In this document: one piece after another, positions 7,410 to 16,620 of the stretch
Layout of the letters: each line of letters opens with the position of its first letter
Position numbering within the stretch: the stretch's first letter is position 1
From: Tunturiibacter empetritectus
GTDB taxonomy: Bacteria; Acidobacteriota; Terriglobia; Terriglobales; Acidobacteriaceae
Assembly: GCF_013410875.1 (NCBI RefSeq)
Contig: NZ_JACCCU010000003.1
Coordinates: forward strand, 248,001-312,000
Direction: 5' to 3'
DNA: 64,000 nucleotides
Notes under the pieces: generated by a model
Databases searched by the model: none
Seen by the model: the letters and a program-made list of their open reading frames with translations, nothing else
What the model was told of the DNA's origin: nothing
Position numbers and translations under genes: made by a program

Positions 7410-10400
7410 TTAGAAGTTCAGCTTGAGCTGGAACTGAGTACTACGTGAGGCGCCCTGATCGAATGTTCCCGAACCGCGCTGATCGCGATTTGCGCTAAGC
7501 GTTGCAAAGTCGTTGATGCCAGACAGATAACCACTGTCATTATTGACGGGGCCACCTGTACTTGTTGTGTTCTCCAGAATCCCCGCGCTGGTGGTACCGG
7601 TTGAGTAGTTGGAGAAGTTCGCAATATTGAAGAAAGAGATAGCCGGTTCAAGGCTAAGACCTTCACGCAATTTAGTCAGACGAATCGGGTAAGAGAAGCT
7701 GGCATCGAGTGTACGTAAGGCTGGATTGCTGAGTGCCCTGGTCTGCGGGAGAGTGCCGAGGGGCTGAATCGTGCCGCCCAACGCACTGAGTTGACCAGGG
7801 GTGAAGAGCCCAGCTGTGACGAGGGCATTACCAGCCGGAGTGAGTTTTCCTGCCTGGGTTGCGTTGAAGTTGTTGATGTATTTGCCAAGGTTTGTTGGCT
7901 TGACGCTGTGCATGTAGGCACCGGGAAGGGTTCCAGGAGCCAGATCGCCGATGGTACCATCGCCCGTGATATCGGAAAGGAAGATACCGGCTGTAGGAGA
8001 CTGCTGATCGAGTGTCAGAGTGGTTGGGTATGCTGAGGCGAAGTGACCGACAAGACTGACCATCGGACCATGCTTGACCGTAAACGCACCGCCCATTGAG
8101 AGCTGGTTGGAGCGGTCGAGCCCAGCGCGGCCGATGTAGGCGTTAGGATTGTCGTTATCGTAGGAGAGACCGCTGAAGAACTGGTCGCCTGTCGAGTTGT
8201 TGGAGCTGCTGACAATCTGCGAGAGGTTATACGACACCTGCAGGTTCATGTTTTCGATGCCAGGGGCGGGGTGGGCTGTGATTTGTTTGTAGACGATCTG
8301 TAAGGCATCGTATCCAGAGCGGCCGATTGGAATAATAAAGTTGCCGTTTCCAAGAGCAGGGTTGGCACCAGGAAAGGCAGCTCCGGTAGACGGGGTCAGA
8401 GAGCCGTTGCCGACGTAGGAGGCTGGGAAGCCACCGAGATACTGATTGCCGGAATCCAATCCACTCGAAGCAAAGTCGGTGATGAGAGCTCCTGCGGCGA
8501 TGGCGCAAGTGATTGCGGAGGAAGAGTAGCCTCCAGCGCAGCCGAAATTGGCAGTAGTGGTAGCGATGGCGTTTTGCGCCGCCGCTGTGTTGAGATATCG
8601 GGCAGCACCGACGTGGTTTTGATCGACCTGTTGACCGATCTTCAAGGTCGAGTTGTGGATGTAGTCGACGGATACGATCGCGCCCCTGGAGAGAGCCCGC
8701 TGGAAGCCGGCGTTCCATTGTTCAGAGTACGGCGTCCGGTAGGGGGCCCCGTAGATGTTGTTGACGCTTAAGGTATTTCCAACGTAGTTCGAGTTAGAGG
8801 AGAGGGGATTGGTCCTGGCGGCTGCCTGATACTCCTGTTCAAGAGTAATGAAAGCCGGGCCCGATACAGAGAGAGGAGCCTTGCAAAGACTTTGGATCGA
8901 GACCCCATTCACGGATGTGACTGAGGTGCCATCTGCAAATGGGACGGCGTAGACACCAGTGCTGCAATACGGGTTGTAGACATTGAAAGCACCAGTCTGC
9001 AGGAGATTGGTACGAGCGTTCGAGGTGTTATTGAAGACGTCGCCCTCGTAGAAGATACCGAATCCAGCATGAACGACTGTGTTGTGGCTGACGCTGTAGT
9101 TGAATCCGATCTGAGGCCCGAAGTTCCCATAGGGCTGGTGAACGTTCTTGCCGTATGCCGGATTGAATTGGGCGAAGATAGCAGACGTACCTGAGCACGC
9201 AGGGGTGACTTGCGTGGGATCAATCGTGTTGCAGAGTGGGGTAGCGAGATCCTGGTTGGCGCGGCCAGTATCAACACTCCAGCGAACACCAGCCGTAAGT
9301 GTAAAGGTTGGGGTCACCTTCCAGCTGTCGGAGAAGTATGCTCCCTCACGCCAGTCGGCCACGCCGCCGCCGGTGAGTCCAAACCCAGGAGTCTCGGTAC
9401 CTGATCCTTGCCCGTTGCCGAGATAGAGCGTGTTTACGTGGTAGCCCTTGATGGGATCGTCGGGGCAGGGGGCAGCGCCCGCAATGCCGTTGCAATTCGC
9501 AAGAAGGGTAGCGGTTGACTCCGAGCCGCGAGGCCCAACGCCGAAGAAGGAGGCAAACCCACCACCTTGAATCCTGTTGAGGCTGTATCCGTACTTGAAG
9601 CTGTGCTTATTCTTTGTCCAAGTACCGTCGTAGCGAAGCTGCTTATCGGAGAGGAAGGTCTGCTGAGGAGCGTTGTCGTTAGGACCGGAATAAAGTTTCT
9701 GAGCAAGGTTATAGAAGGCAAACCCAGGTATGCCGTTATAGATGCTTGTATCGCCCGTAGTCTTGTCGACGATCAAATTGTGGAACTTTTCATAGCTTCC
9801 ACGGAACGAATGGGTGAAATGACCGTTCTGAAAGTCGGCACCAAACGCATAACCAGGAGTGTTGTCCCGATTCGCATAGATCCAGTAGCCATTTCCGAAG
9901 TTCGACGAGACGGAATCGACATCGTAGTTCACACGAGCGAAGTAATGACCTCCCAACGGGCCGTTGTAGTCGACGCGCGCGGTGGAGTACGTGAGACGGT
10001 ACGGCGATGGGATGGTTGGGTAAGCATCGAAGATGGCCGAGAAGAGTCCGGCGGCGTTCACAGGGGAGACCGAGGAAGAATCCTGCTTGATTCGCTCAAT
10101 GTTGGCGAAGAAGAACAACTTGTCCTTGAGGATGGGCCCGCCTACGCTTCCACCGAACTGATTGCGCTGAAACGGAGGGTCCTGGCCGTCCTGAGCGCGG
10201 GCAAATAGAGCGCGGTGATCCTGAAAGTCGTAAAAGAGTTCGCCGTGGAAGGCGTTGGTTCCGGAGTTGGTCGAGACGAGAACCTGACCGGTTGAGGTTA
10301 CTTCGCCGGATACGTCCTGTGTCGAGCGATTGAGCTGGAACTCGCTGATGGCACCCTGGGAGACGTTGAACATGGTGGTTCCGACGTACTCGTCGGTGAT

Positions 10401-10994
10401 GTCCTGGCCATCGAGGAGGATACGTGTTGTACGACCGGAGACGCCACCCACCGAGATTGCGGAGTAGCCTGCTTTGGTCGGGTCGAACGATTCACCGCTT
10501 TGAAGGATGACGCCAGGCTCGATTTGGGCGAGGTCGAGGAAGTTACGCCCATTGACGGGTAAGCTCTTGATCTGCTCTGACGTAATTACGTCGCTGACGC
10601 CAACCTGGTCGGTGTTGACCTGGAGGGCGCCTGCATTGACTTCTACTGTCTCCGACGATTTTCCGAGGGTGAGCTTGAAGTTTCCATTGGTCACAGTTCC
10701 GGTACGAACCACGGTGTTTACCAAGAGGTTTTCAAAACCCGGAGCGGAGATAGAAACGGAGTAAGAACCTGGGTTGAGTGGACCGACAGCGTAGATACCG
10801 GCGGAATCTGCCTTGACGGATTTTACCGAGCCCTGGTCAACACTTGTAACCCTAATGATGGCACCGGAGACGACCGCACCCGATGGGTCGGTTACTGTTC
10901 CCTGAATCGAGCCACCATTCACAGAAATGGCTTGACCAAGACTCATAGTTGCCAGGGCCACCAGCACAAAAACAAATCCCAATAACCGTTTCAT
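7410..10994 (-). CDS. Oar-like TonB-dependent receptor with carboxypeptidase-regulatory-like domain
   Basis: 1194 residues with an N-terminal signal peptide (MKRLLGFVFVLVALATMSLG). Residues 25-115 form a CarboxypepD_reg-like beta-sandwich ('SIQGTVTDPSGAVVSGAIIRV', 'GIYAVGPLNPGSYSVSISAPGF'). A plug domain follows ('LPVNGRNFLDLAQIEPGVIL', 'GRTTRILLDGQDITDEY'), then a very long beta-barrel ending in aromatic 'FQLKLNF'. This is the Oar-like receptor group that is expanded in Acidobacteriota and thought to import oligosaccharides or other large nutrients. The ligand is unknown. AGGGGA lies before the start. The gene is alone, with a 450-bp AT-rich upstream region. Confidence 0.93.
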   Translation of the reverse strand: MKRLLGFVFVLVALATMSLGQAISVNGGSIQGTVTDPSGAVVSGAIIRVTSVDQGSVKSVKADSAGIYAVGPLNPGSYSVSISAPGFENLLVNTVVRTGTVTNGNFKLTLGKSSETVEVNAGALQVNTDQVGVSDVITSEQIKSLPVNGRNFLDLAQIEPGVILQSGESFDPTKAGYSAISVGGVSGRTTRILLDGQDITDEYVGTTMFNVSQGAISEFQLNRSTQDVSGEVTSTGQVLVSTNSGTNAFHGELFYDFQDHRALFARAQDGQDPPFQRNQFGGSVGGPILKDKLFFFANIERIKQDSSSVSPVNAAGLFSAIFDAYPTIPSPYRLTYSTARVDYNGPLGGHYFARVNYDVDSVSSNFGNGYWIYANRDNTPGYAFGADFQNGHFTHSFRGSYEKFHNLIVDKTTGDTSIYNGIPGFAFYNLAQKLYSGPNDNAPQQTFLSDKQLRYDGTWTKNKHSFKYGYSLNRIQGGGFASFFGVGPRGSESTATLLANCNGIAGAAPCPDDPIKGYHVNTLYLGNGQGSGTETPGFGLTGGGVADWREGAYFSDSWKVTPTFTLTAGVRWSVDTGRANQDLATPLCNTIDPTQVTPACSGTSAIFAQFNPAYGKNVHQPYGNFGPQIGFNYSVSHNTVVHAGFGIFYEGDVFNNTSNARTNLLQTGAFNVYNPYCSTGVYAVPFADGTSVTSVNGVSIQSLCKAPLSVSGPAFITLEQEYQAAARTNPLSSNSNYVGNTLSVNNIYGAPYRTPYSEQWNAGFQRALSRGAIVSVDYIHNSTLKIGQQVDQNHVGAARYLNTAAAQNAIATTTANFGCAGGYSSSAITCAIAAGALITDFASSGLDSGNQYLGGFPASYVGNGSLTPSTGAAFPGANPALGNGNFIIPIGRSGYDALQIVYKQITAHPAPGIENMNLQVSYNLSQIVSSSNNSTGDQFFSGLSYDNDNPNAYIGRAGLDRSNQLSMGGAFTVKHGPMVSLVGHFASAYPTTLTLDQQSPTAGIFLSDITGDGTIGDLAPGTLPGAYMHSVKPTNLGKYINNFNATQAGKLTPAGNALVTAGLFTPGQLSALGGTIQPLGTLPQTRALSNPALRTLDASFSYPIRLTKLREGLSLEPAISFFNIANFSNYSTGTTSAGILENTTSTGGPVNNDSGYLSGINDFATLSANRDQRGSGTFDQGASRSTQFQLKLNF

Positions 10995-11468
10995 TCAGAT
11001 TCCCCTTTTTTTCAAAACTCGCTGCATACCTCTAGCGCGTTAGCCAATCGAAATCAGAGATAGGTTTCCGGTCATCTTTGTGACCCCGCCTGAATCTGAA
11101 GAACTAGTTGGTTGCTATGAGAAGTAATGGAGCAATTTTCTGGCCAAATGAAAATTTGGCCCTGAATGTAATCTTTTGGCCGTATTTCCCGTCTAGCAAA
11201 GAACGGAAACGCCTTGAGACGATAAATATCTACTGAAAATCAAATATGGTTGCAACTGGGCAAGATTTAGTGCTGATGCCGCTCTCTTATGAGAGTGACT
11301 GCCATCGCTGAATTCCTTGCGTAAATCGGGCGATTGTCTAAGTAAATTTCGTTTGAAAATATGGAAAGTCGATAATATGAAAATTAGTACATTTTGGCTC
11401 CTATATTCAGATTGTGGTGAACGCGATTTGCGATGCGATTTATGGGCTGCCGCAAAACTCTTCGAAAT
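10995..11468. other. Intergenic region upstream of the TonB receptor
   Basis: About 470 bases without a supported gene. It is more AT-rich than its surroundings and should hold the promoters of the receptor gene (minus strand) and rlmH (plus strand). A perfect inverted repeat, GGCCAAAT-N4-ATTTGGCC, lies at 11142-11161. A further TTGGCC copy follows at about 11177. No RNA gene was recognised. Confidence 0.6.
11142..11161. promoter_or_regulatory. Perfect inverted repeat, candidate operator or small hairpin
   Basis: Two 8-base arms, GGCCAAAT and ATTTGGCC, are separated by GAAA, about 150 bases upstream of the TonB receptor start. It is not followed by a T run, so it is more likely a protein-binding site than a terminator. 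A third half-site (TTTTGGCC) follows about 15 bases later. The binding factor is unknown. Confidence 0.4.
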
Positions 11469-11933
11469 ATGAGATTGATGAACATGAAGACTACCCTCGC
11501 AGCGGTGTTATCAAGGCGATCGCTCCCCGAAGCCGGAGGACGTTGGTTCGATGACTACCTCAACCGCATCGTTCGATATACGCCCTGCGACTCGCAGACA
11601 TTTGAATCGGAAAAAGCATTGATAGGATGGCTGGAACAGCACCAAGGTCGAACTCGTGCCTATAGGATTTTGCTTGATAGTCGAGGGCAGGAGTTTAGCT
11701 CGGAGGAGTTTGCTGGCCGGATCGGGCGGCTTCGCGATGAGGGAACGCAGCGGTTGGTGTTTGCAATTGGGCCGGCGGACGGCTGGTCACCAGAGGCGCG
11801 GCAGCGAGCAGATCTGCTTCTATCTCTAGGGCGCATGACCTTACCCCATCAGTTGGCGCGAGTTGTGCTGGCAGAGCAGGTCTACCGCGCCTTCACCATC
11901 CTGGCTGGCCACCCTTATCACTCAGGGCACTGA
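11469..11933 (+). CDS. rlmH: 23S rRNA (pseudouridine1915-N3)-methyltransferase
   Basis: SPOUT-class methyltransferase that methylates pseudouridine 1915 in helix 69 of 23S rRNA. The conserved C-terminal half is clear: 'LVFAIGPADGWSPE' (SAM-binding knot), 'LLSLGRMTLPHQLARVVLAEQVYRA' and the ending 'GHPYHSGH'. The N-terminal half is more diverged than usual. Several in-frame ATGs (11433, 11469, 11478, 11484) could start the protein, and none has a good ribosome site. 11469 gives about 154 residues, the usual family length; the conserved first strand starts near 11484. Confidence 0.88.
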   Translation: MRLMNMKTTLAAVLSRRSLPEAGGRWFDDYLNRIVRYTPCDSQTFESEKALIGWLEQHQGRTRAYRILLDSRGQEFSSEEFAGRIGRLRDEGTQRLVFAIGPADGWSPEARQRADLLLSLGRMTLPHQLARVVLAEQVYRAFTILAGHPYHSGH

Positions 11934-12099
11934 ACATTTGTTGGTTCTCGCCAGTCGCTGTTTATCGACTTGGCGTGTCGACAGACACAGTTACAGTTGC
12001 ATCTGGCGGGATGGTCGATGGTCGCCCTGCCCCTCAGCTGAGGTGAGCTTGCAGGGTCAGAAGATCTGCTCTTTAAAGGTAAGAGTTGCGAGCACACTT

Positions 12100-12560
12100 C
12101 TACTCGTCGATTCGCGCGTCTTTGGCCTTGCGGGGCTTGGAGGCTGTGGTTTCGGCTAGGCATCTCTCGGAGACGCGCTGAGGATTTGCACATTTTCCGG
12201 CTGCTGCGCGGGTAAACGCACGATAAAGACGGTCTACGTCGACTTGCCCCTTGCGTCCCTGTGCCTCAAGGGCGGAGTGCATGGCCGATAACAGCTCCGG
12301 CCTCAGTTCATGGAAGATCCTGTCGATATAGATGTACGGCAATTGACCCTCCGCGGCCCCTGACACACGATACACGGGGCCCTGCATGATGGTGCGCGAG
12401 CAGGTAGGTGTCCGGCATGTGTTGCCACTGCCTCACTTGGGACGGCCACTGCTCTCAGAGTACCGTCTGGAGTCGCCACAACAGACTCTCCGACTCTTGT
12501 TCGTTCAGGCCGGAGATGGTCGTAATCGAGAACGACTTTATCGTCCATCCCACAATAGAT
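12100..12560 (-). pseudogene. Possible degraded small gene (frameshift and internal stop)
   Basis: The open frame 12387-12100 encodes 95 residues with good protein character ('YIYIDRIFHELRPELLSAMH', 'VDVDRLYRAFTRAAAGKC'). Immediately upstream, a different frame continues the protein-like sequence: 'QWQHMPDTYLLAHHHAGP', and before an in-frame TGA, 'ISGLNEQESESLLWRLQ'. Joining them requires one base less in the CCCC run near 12380 and ignoring one stop. This suggests a decayed gene about 150 codons long. I do not recognise the family. The downstream frame alone could also be a genuine small gene. Confidence 0.35.
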
Positions 12561-12660
12561 GGTTCTTTTGTGTAGGTTTAGCGCATGTTTTTTCTTAATT
12601 AGAAAGCATACATGGCCTAGGCTGATGCAAGCGCACATTTGCGCACAAGGAGCCTTCCCC

Positions 12661-12828
12661 ATGAATAAGTCAATCCGCAATCTCGCGCTCACCGCCGCTA
12701 TCCTCTTCTCCACCGCTGCTCCCATGTTTGCGAACATCTCGGGCGGAAATCCCCATCCGCAGGTAGCTTCTGTTGCTCTTTCTCTTGGCGATTACGCAAG
12801 TATCGTCATCTCCGTCTTCGGGCTGTAA
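12661..12828 (+). CDS. Small secreted peptide
   Basis: 55 codons starting MNKSIRNLALTAAILF, a textbook signal peptide with a likely cut after 'AAPMFA'. The mature peptide would be about 31 residues: Gly/Pro/His-containing at first (NISGGNPHPQ), then amphipathic and hydrophobic (SLGDYASIVISVFGL). AAGGAG lies 9 bases before the ATG. It is 30 bases upstream of a multispanning membrane protein gene on the same strand, so the two are probably co-transcribed. Function unknown; it could be a signalling or membrane-active peptide. Confidence 0.7.
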   Translation: MNKSIRNLALTAAILFSTAAPMFANISGGNPHPQVASVALSLGDYASIVISVFGL

Positions 12829-12858
12829 GATCGTTCCGAATACGCCTGCGAGGCAGGA

Positions 12859-13635
12859 ATGAATTTTACGGCTCTGGACAACCTGATTTGGGCGGCGAAC
12901 TTTATCGGCTTCGCCGCCCTGCTATTCGTGTTGCTGTTTCGCCAGCGATGGAGCCAGTTTCCTATTTTTACCTGCTTCGTTGGTTATTCGACCTTCGTTG
13001 CCATTGGGCTTTTCCTGATTTCGCGTTACAGCACAGCGAAGGTCTACGGGATTACGTATTGGATTACCGGTGGAGGCGACGTACTCTTTCAACTCGGTCT
13101 GATCTTCGAGATCGCCCGTGTTGTTTTGCGCCCGACCGGGACATGGGTTCGCGACGCGCGCTCTTCGTTTGTCTTTGCCGGGGTGGCTGGCACAGCCCTT
13201 GCTGTTGGGCTTTGTCTTGCAATAAAGACGCCTCCGGGCTCGACGGCGGGGATTTGGGAGATTCGAGGAGACCTTTTCACTGCCTTGCTCGACTGTGAGC
13301 TTTTTCTGGCTATGCTATTTGCTTCGAATAGGTTAGGGCTGGAGTGGCGCAACCACGTGATGGCCCTTGCGCAGGGATTGACGCTTTGGGCGTTCGGTTC
13401 CGCTGTCAGTGATCTGGCCAGTATCTTTCTGGGTTGGACTCAACAGTATAGAGTTGTTCAGCTTTTCCCCTCTTTCCTCTACATTGCCGTCTTACTGTAT
13501 TGGGCTGTCGCCTTCTGGAGGCCGGAGCGCGTCCGTGCACCCCTCTCGAACGAAATGAAAGATTATCTCGTTGCGCTTCACAGCAGAGTGCAGTACGATC
13601 TTCAGCAGGTCACTCGGACGCGCGACCACACGTAA
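12859..13635 (+). CDS. Integral membrane protein, unknown function
   Basis: 258 residues with about six or seven predicted membrane helices, for example 'FIGFAALLFVLLF', 'YSTFVAIGLFLIS', 'FAGVAGTALAVGLCL', 'ALLDCELFLAMLFA' and 'LFPSFLYIAVLLYWAVAFW'. It ends in a charged cytoplasmic tail of about 35 residues. No enzyme motif is recognised. It is preceded by the small secreted-peptide gene and followed after 5 bases by another membrane-anchored protein gene, so the three form a likely operon. Confidence 0.75.
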   Translation: MNFTALDNLIWAANFIGFAALLFVLLFRQRWSQFPIFTCFVGYSTFVAIGLFLISRYSTAKVYGITYWITGGGDVLFQLGLIFEIARVVLRPTGTWVRDARSSFVFAGVAGTALAVGLCLAIKTPPGSTAGIWEIRGDLFTALLDCELFLAMLFASNRLGLEWRNHVMALAQGLTLWAFGSAVSDLASIFLGWTQQYRVVQLFPSFLYIAVLLYWAVAFWRPERVRAPLSNEMKDYLVALHSRVQYDLQQVTRTRDHT

Positions 13636-13640
13636 CCCAT

Positions 13641-14171
13641 ATGGCACCCATAGTCATCACCGCACTGGTTACTGTTTTATTGGGCTGCGCCCTTCTCCAT
13701 TCTTATTTGACGGCAAGGCGTCTGGCTCGCTGTACGTGGGATGAGCTTGTGGCCAAGCTGCATCCGATTGAGTCAAAAGGTTTGATGACAGTGGCATTGA
13801 ATCACCTTGTGCCACAGAAGGATGCTCTTGAGCTGGAACCGGCCGAGATGTGGAGTTTGATGGGTGGCTTAGAAGGGGTACAGCGGATGCGCGAAAACGG
13901 CCGAATCCTGGTCGCGCTCGCCTCCTACGTCGAACGTTGGAACTTCGATGAAGGCATCATCATCGCGGAGCGGATGCGCCGCGATGGATTGCAGCTGCGT
14001 CGCGCAGTCACACAGATTATGCTGGCGACCTTTTTGGGAAGGCAACAGATGCGGATTCCCTTCTATCTGCACGAAGTGGCCTCTTCGTACTACCTGATGC
14101 GGCAGAGGCTGCTGATTTTGTATGAGACCAATCATGCCGGTCTCTACTCTCGTCTTGCCGAAGCGCTCTAA
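13641..14171 (+). CDS. Membrane-anchored protein, unknown function
   Basis: 176 residues: one N-terminal membrane helix (IVITALVTVLLGCALLHSYL) followed by an all-helical soluble domain ('ELEPAEMWSLMGGLEGVQRM', 'RRDGLQLRRAVTQIMLATFL'). The family is not recognised. The start at 13641 lies 5 bases after the stop of the upstream membrane protein, and no separate ribosome site is visible, so translation is probably coupled. Confidence 0.7.
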   Translation: MAPIVITALVTVLLGCALLHSYLTARRLARCTWDELVAKLHPIESKGLMTVALNHLVPQKDALELEPAEMWSLMGGLEGVQRMRENGRILVALASYVERWNFDEGIIIAERMRRDGLQLRRAVTQIMLATFLGRQQMRIPFYLHEVASSYYLMRQRLLILYETNHAGLYSRLAEAL

Positions 14172-14253
14172 CCTCCAGCTCAACCACCAACGCACCGAGC
14201 AGACTGTTCAGTCGTTACAATGAACAGGGCGACGGTCGAAAGGGCATGCAAGG

Positions 14254-15093
14254 ATGAGTTGGTTCAAGCGCGAAGATAACGAGATCGTCAACGACTCGGA
14301 GAAGACAGTTCGGACCGAGGGGCTGTGGATCCGTTGTTCCGACTGCGGCAAAATTCTATTCAAGGCTGAGCTCGAAGCCAACCAGCAGGTGTGCTGGCAC
14401 TGCGGTCATCACTTTCGCATTGACGCTCGGACGCGCATTGAGAATCTGCTGGAGCCGGGGTATGAACTCGTTGACCTGGAACTTCGCTCGACCGATCCGT
14501 TGAACTTTACCGATCTGAAACCCTACAAGAGGCGGCTTGCGGAGGCGCAGGCGAAGACAGGGTTGAATGACGCGATCGTCAATGCAGTTGGACAACTGGG
14601 GCCGCATAGCGTTGTCCTGAGCGTAATGGAGTACGCCTTTATCGGCGGGAGCATGGGCGCTGTTGTCGGTGAGACGATTGCACGGGCGGTGGACCGCTCG
14701 CTTGCAACGCGACATCCGCTGATAATTGTTGCGGCCTCCGGCGGTGCGCGCATGATGGAGGGCATTGCTTCGCTGATGCAACTGGCGAAGATCTCTGCGG
14801 GTCTGGCACGCATGGATGATGCGAAGATTCCTTATATCTCGGTGATGACCGATCCGACTACGGGTGGCGTTACGGCTAGCTTCGCGATGCTAGGCGATCT
14901 GAATATTGCAGAGCCTGGGGCGTTGATCGGCTTCGCGGGTCCTCGCGTGATTGAACAGACGATTCGGCAGAAGCTGCCCGAAGGCTTTCAGCGCTCCGAG
15001 TTTCTCCTGGAGCATGGGTTCCTTGATGCGATCGTTCCGCGCAAAGAGATGAAAGAGTACCTCTCGCAGACCTTGAGTTGGATGGGCGCTTAG
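14254..15093 (+). CDS. accD: Acetyl-CoA carboxylase carboxyltransferase subunit beta
   Basis: Transfers the carboxyl group from carboxybiotin to acetyl-CoA, forming malonyl-CoA with AccA. The N-terminal four-cysteine zinc ribbon is seen ('CSDCGKILFKAEL' and 'VCWHCGHHF', about residues 28-52), then the crotonase-like core with 'AASGGARMMEGIASLMQLAK' and 'DPTTGGVTASFAMLGD'. The 279-residue length is normal. AAAGGG lies about 8 bases before the ATG. A TACAAT hexamer at 14216-14221 could be its -10 box. Confidence 0.96.
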   Translation: MSWFKREDNEIVNDSEKTVRTEGLWIRCSDCGKILFKAELEANQQVCWHCGHHFRIDARTRIENLLEPGYELVDLELRSTDPLNFTDLKPYKRRLAEAQAKTGLNDAIVNAVGQLGPHSVVLSVMEYAFIGGSMGAVVGETIARAVDRSLATRHPLIIVAASGGARMMEGIASLMQLAKISAGLARMDDAKIPYISVMTDPTTGGVTASFAMLGDLNIAEPGALIGFAGPRVIEQTIRQKLPEGFQRSEFLLEHGFLDAIVPRKEMKEYLSQTLSWMGA

Positions 15094-15111
15094 GGGCGGT
15101 TAGCGGATTGT

Positions 15112-15969
15112 ATGCAATCGGCGAGTCCATCACGCACGGCACTTCGCGTAGCCTTGCGACGCGCGGCGCACCAACTCTACGATGCGAAGCCACTTGTCTT
15201 CGAAGACCCAGTTGCTGTTCCGATCCTCGGCGACTTCTATGCGGAGGAGTTGCGCAGGACTCCGACTCGCAATCCTGATCGAAAGGATCGGCCGTTCTCG
15301 GTTAGCCTGCGGGCTTTCCTAGTTGCGCGTAGTCGCTACGCCGAAGACATTCTTGCCCGGGCCGTTTCGCAGGGTGTCAGGCAGTATGTTTTGCTGGGGG
15401 CGGGGCTCGATACGTTTGCCCATCGCAATCCCTATCCTCAACTTCGCGTCTTCGAAGTAGACCACCCGGCTACGCAGCAGTGGAAGCGCGAGCTTCTGGA
15501 AAATACTGCGCTCTCTGCGCCAGCGAATCTTACTTATGTGCCAGTGAACTTCGAAGAGGAATCTCTCCTCGTTCAGCTACAGGCCGGCGGATTCAACACG
15601 CAGGCGCCAACTGTGTTCGCTTGGCTTGGGGTGGTCCCATACCTTACGCTTGAGGCCTTCCGCGCTACCACCAAATTCCTCGCATCGCAGGCTTTGGGCA
15701 GTGCGCTGATTCTTGATTACGGTCAACCACGGTCCGCGCTTCCATTCTTCGAACAACTGGCTCATGACTCGCTCGCTTCGCGGGTTCAACAGGCCGGAGA
15801 GCCATTCAAACTCTTCTTCACTCCGCCTGAGATCGCTGCTGAACTAAGCACGTTCCGCAATCTTGAAGACCTTGAGTCTGCTGAGATTAATACCCGCTAC
15901 TTTACTGGACGATCCGACTCGCTGAAGGTGCTTGGGAGCGCGGGGCGTTTGCTCAGTGCATGGCTTTGA
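15112..15969 (+). CDS. Class I SAM methyltransferase of the PPM/leucine-carboxyl-methyltransferase family
   Basis: 285 residues. The family opening 'SASPSRTALRVALRRAAHQL' is followed by 'FEDPVAVPILGDFY', 'RSRYAEDILARAVSQGVRQY' and the SAM-binding 'VLLGAGLDTFAHR', with acidic 'VFEVDHPATQQWK'. This is the bacterial LCM/PPM group, which includes polyketide O-methyltransferases. The substrate cannot be told from sequence. It follows accD after 18 bases and may be co-transcribed with it. Confidence 0.85.
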   Translation: MQSASPSRTALRVALRRAAHQLYDAKPLVFEDPVAVPILGDFYAEELRRTPTRNPDRKDRPFSVSLRAFLVARSRYAEDILARAVSQGVRQYVLLGAGLDTFAHRNPYPQLRVFEVDHPATQQWKRELLENTALSAPANLTYVPVNFEEESLLVQLQAGGFNTQAPTVFAWLGVVPYLTLEAFRATTKFLASQALGSALILDYGQPRSALPFFEQLAHDSLASRVQQAGEPFKLFFTPPEIAAELSTFRNLEDLESAEINTRYFTGRSDSLKVLGSAGRLLSAWL

Positions 15970-16035
15970 TGTCCACTGGCGTGCCAGCCATCGTAGGATC
16001 GTAGGATTGAATAGTTATCAGGAGATGGCTGCCGA

Positions 16036-16602
16036 ATGACCAAGACGAAGAAGGCTGTTCACCGGTGTGCATGGGCAGACAACGATCCACTGATGCGCGC
16101 GTATCACGACGAAGAGTGGGGCGTGCCGGAGCGCGACAGTCGCGTGCTGTGGGAGGCGCTGATGCTCGATGGCTTTCAGGCAGGACTGTCCTGGATCACA
16201 GTCCTACGGAAGCGCGAGGCTTTTCGCAAAGCATTTCGGAACTTCGATCCGGAGAAGGTTGCTCGTATGGGTGAAGCCAATGTTGAGCGCCTGCTGCAGA
16301 ATGCAGACATTATTCGTTCACGCGCCAAGATTGAAGCGACCATCAATGGCGCACGGATTTACATGGGTATGGCCGACGCGGGAGAGGACTTCTCAACTTT
16401 CGTTTGGAAGATGGCTGGCAATAAGCCGATCAAAAATACAGGGGCTGTTCCCGCGAAGACTCCACTGTCTGAAGAGATCTCTGCAGCACTGAAGAAGCGT
16501 GGCTTCAAGTTTGTAGGCCCTGTGATTGTGTATGCGTGGATGCAGGCTGTCGGCATCGTGAATGACCACAGCCCGGATTGCTTTCGGCGTAAGGTCGTCT
16601 GA
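16036..16602 (+). CDS. tag: DNA-3-methyladenine glycosylase I
   Basis: Removes 3-methyladenine from alkylated DNA. The signature 'CAWADNDPLMRAYHDEEWGV' (zinc-binding Cys, catalytic Glu region), 'LMLDGFQAGLSWITVLRKR', and the end 'AVGIVNDHSPDC' with late zinc ligands (His and Cys) are all present. The 188-residue length is normal. GGAG lies about 13 bases before the ATG. The gene is convergent with the DUF302 gene, 18 bases away. Confidence 0.95.
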   Translation: MTKTKKAVHRCAWADNDPLMRAYHDEEWGVPERDSRVLWEALMLDGFQAGLSWITVLRKREAFRKAFRNFDPEKVARMGEANVERLLQNADIIRSRAKIEATINGARIYMGMADAGEDFSTFVWKMAGNKPIKNTGAVPAKTPLSEEISAALKKRGFKFVGPVIVYAWMQAVGIVNDHSPDCFRRKVV

Positions 16603-16620
16603 TAGGTGTAGCGCGCGAGC

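Noticed and set aside
12303..12737. 144-codon minus-strand open frame upstream of the secreted-peptide gene
   Set aside because: It overlaps the real leader of the small peptide gene, and its composition changes along the frame. Only part of the region, in other frames, looks protein-like.
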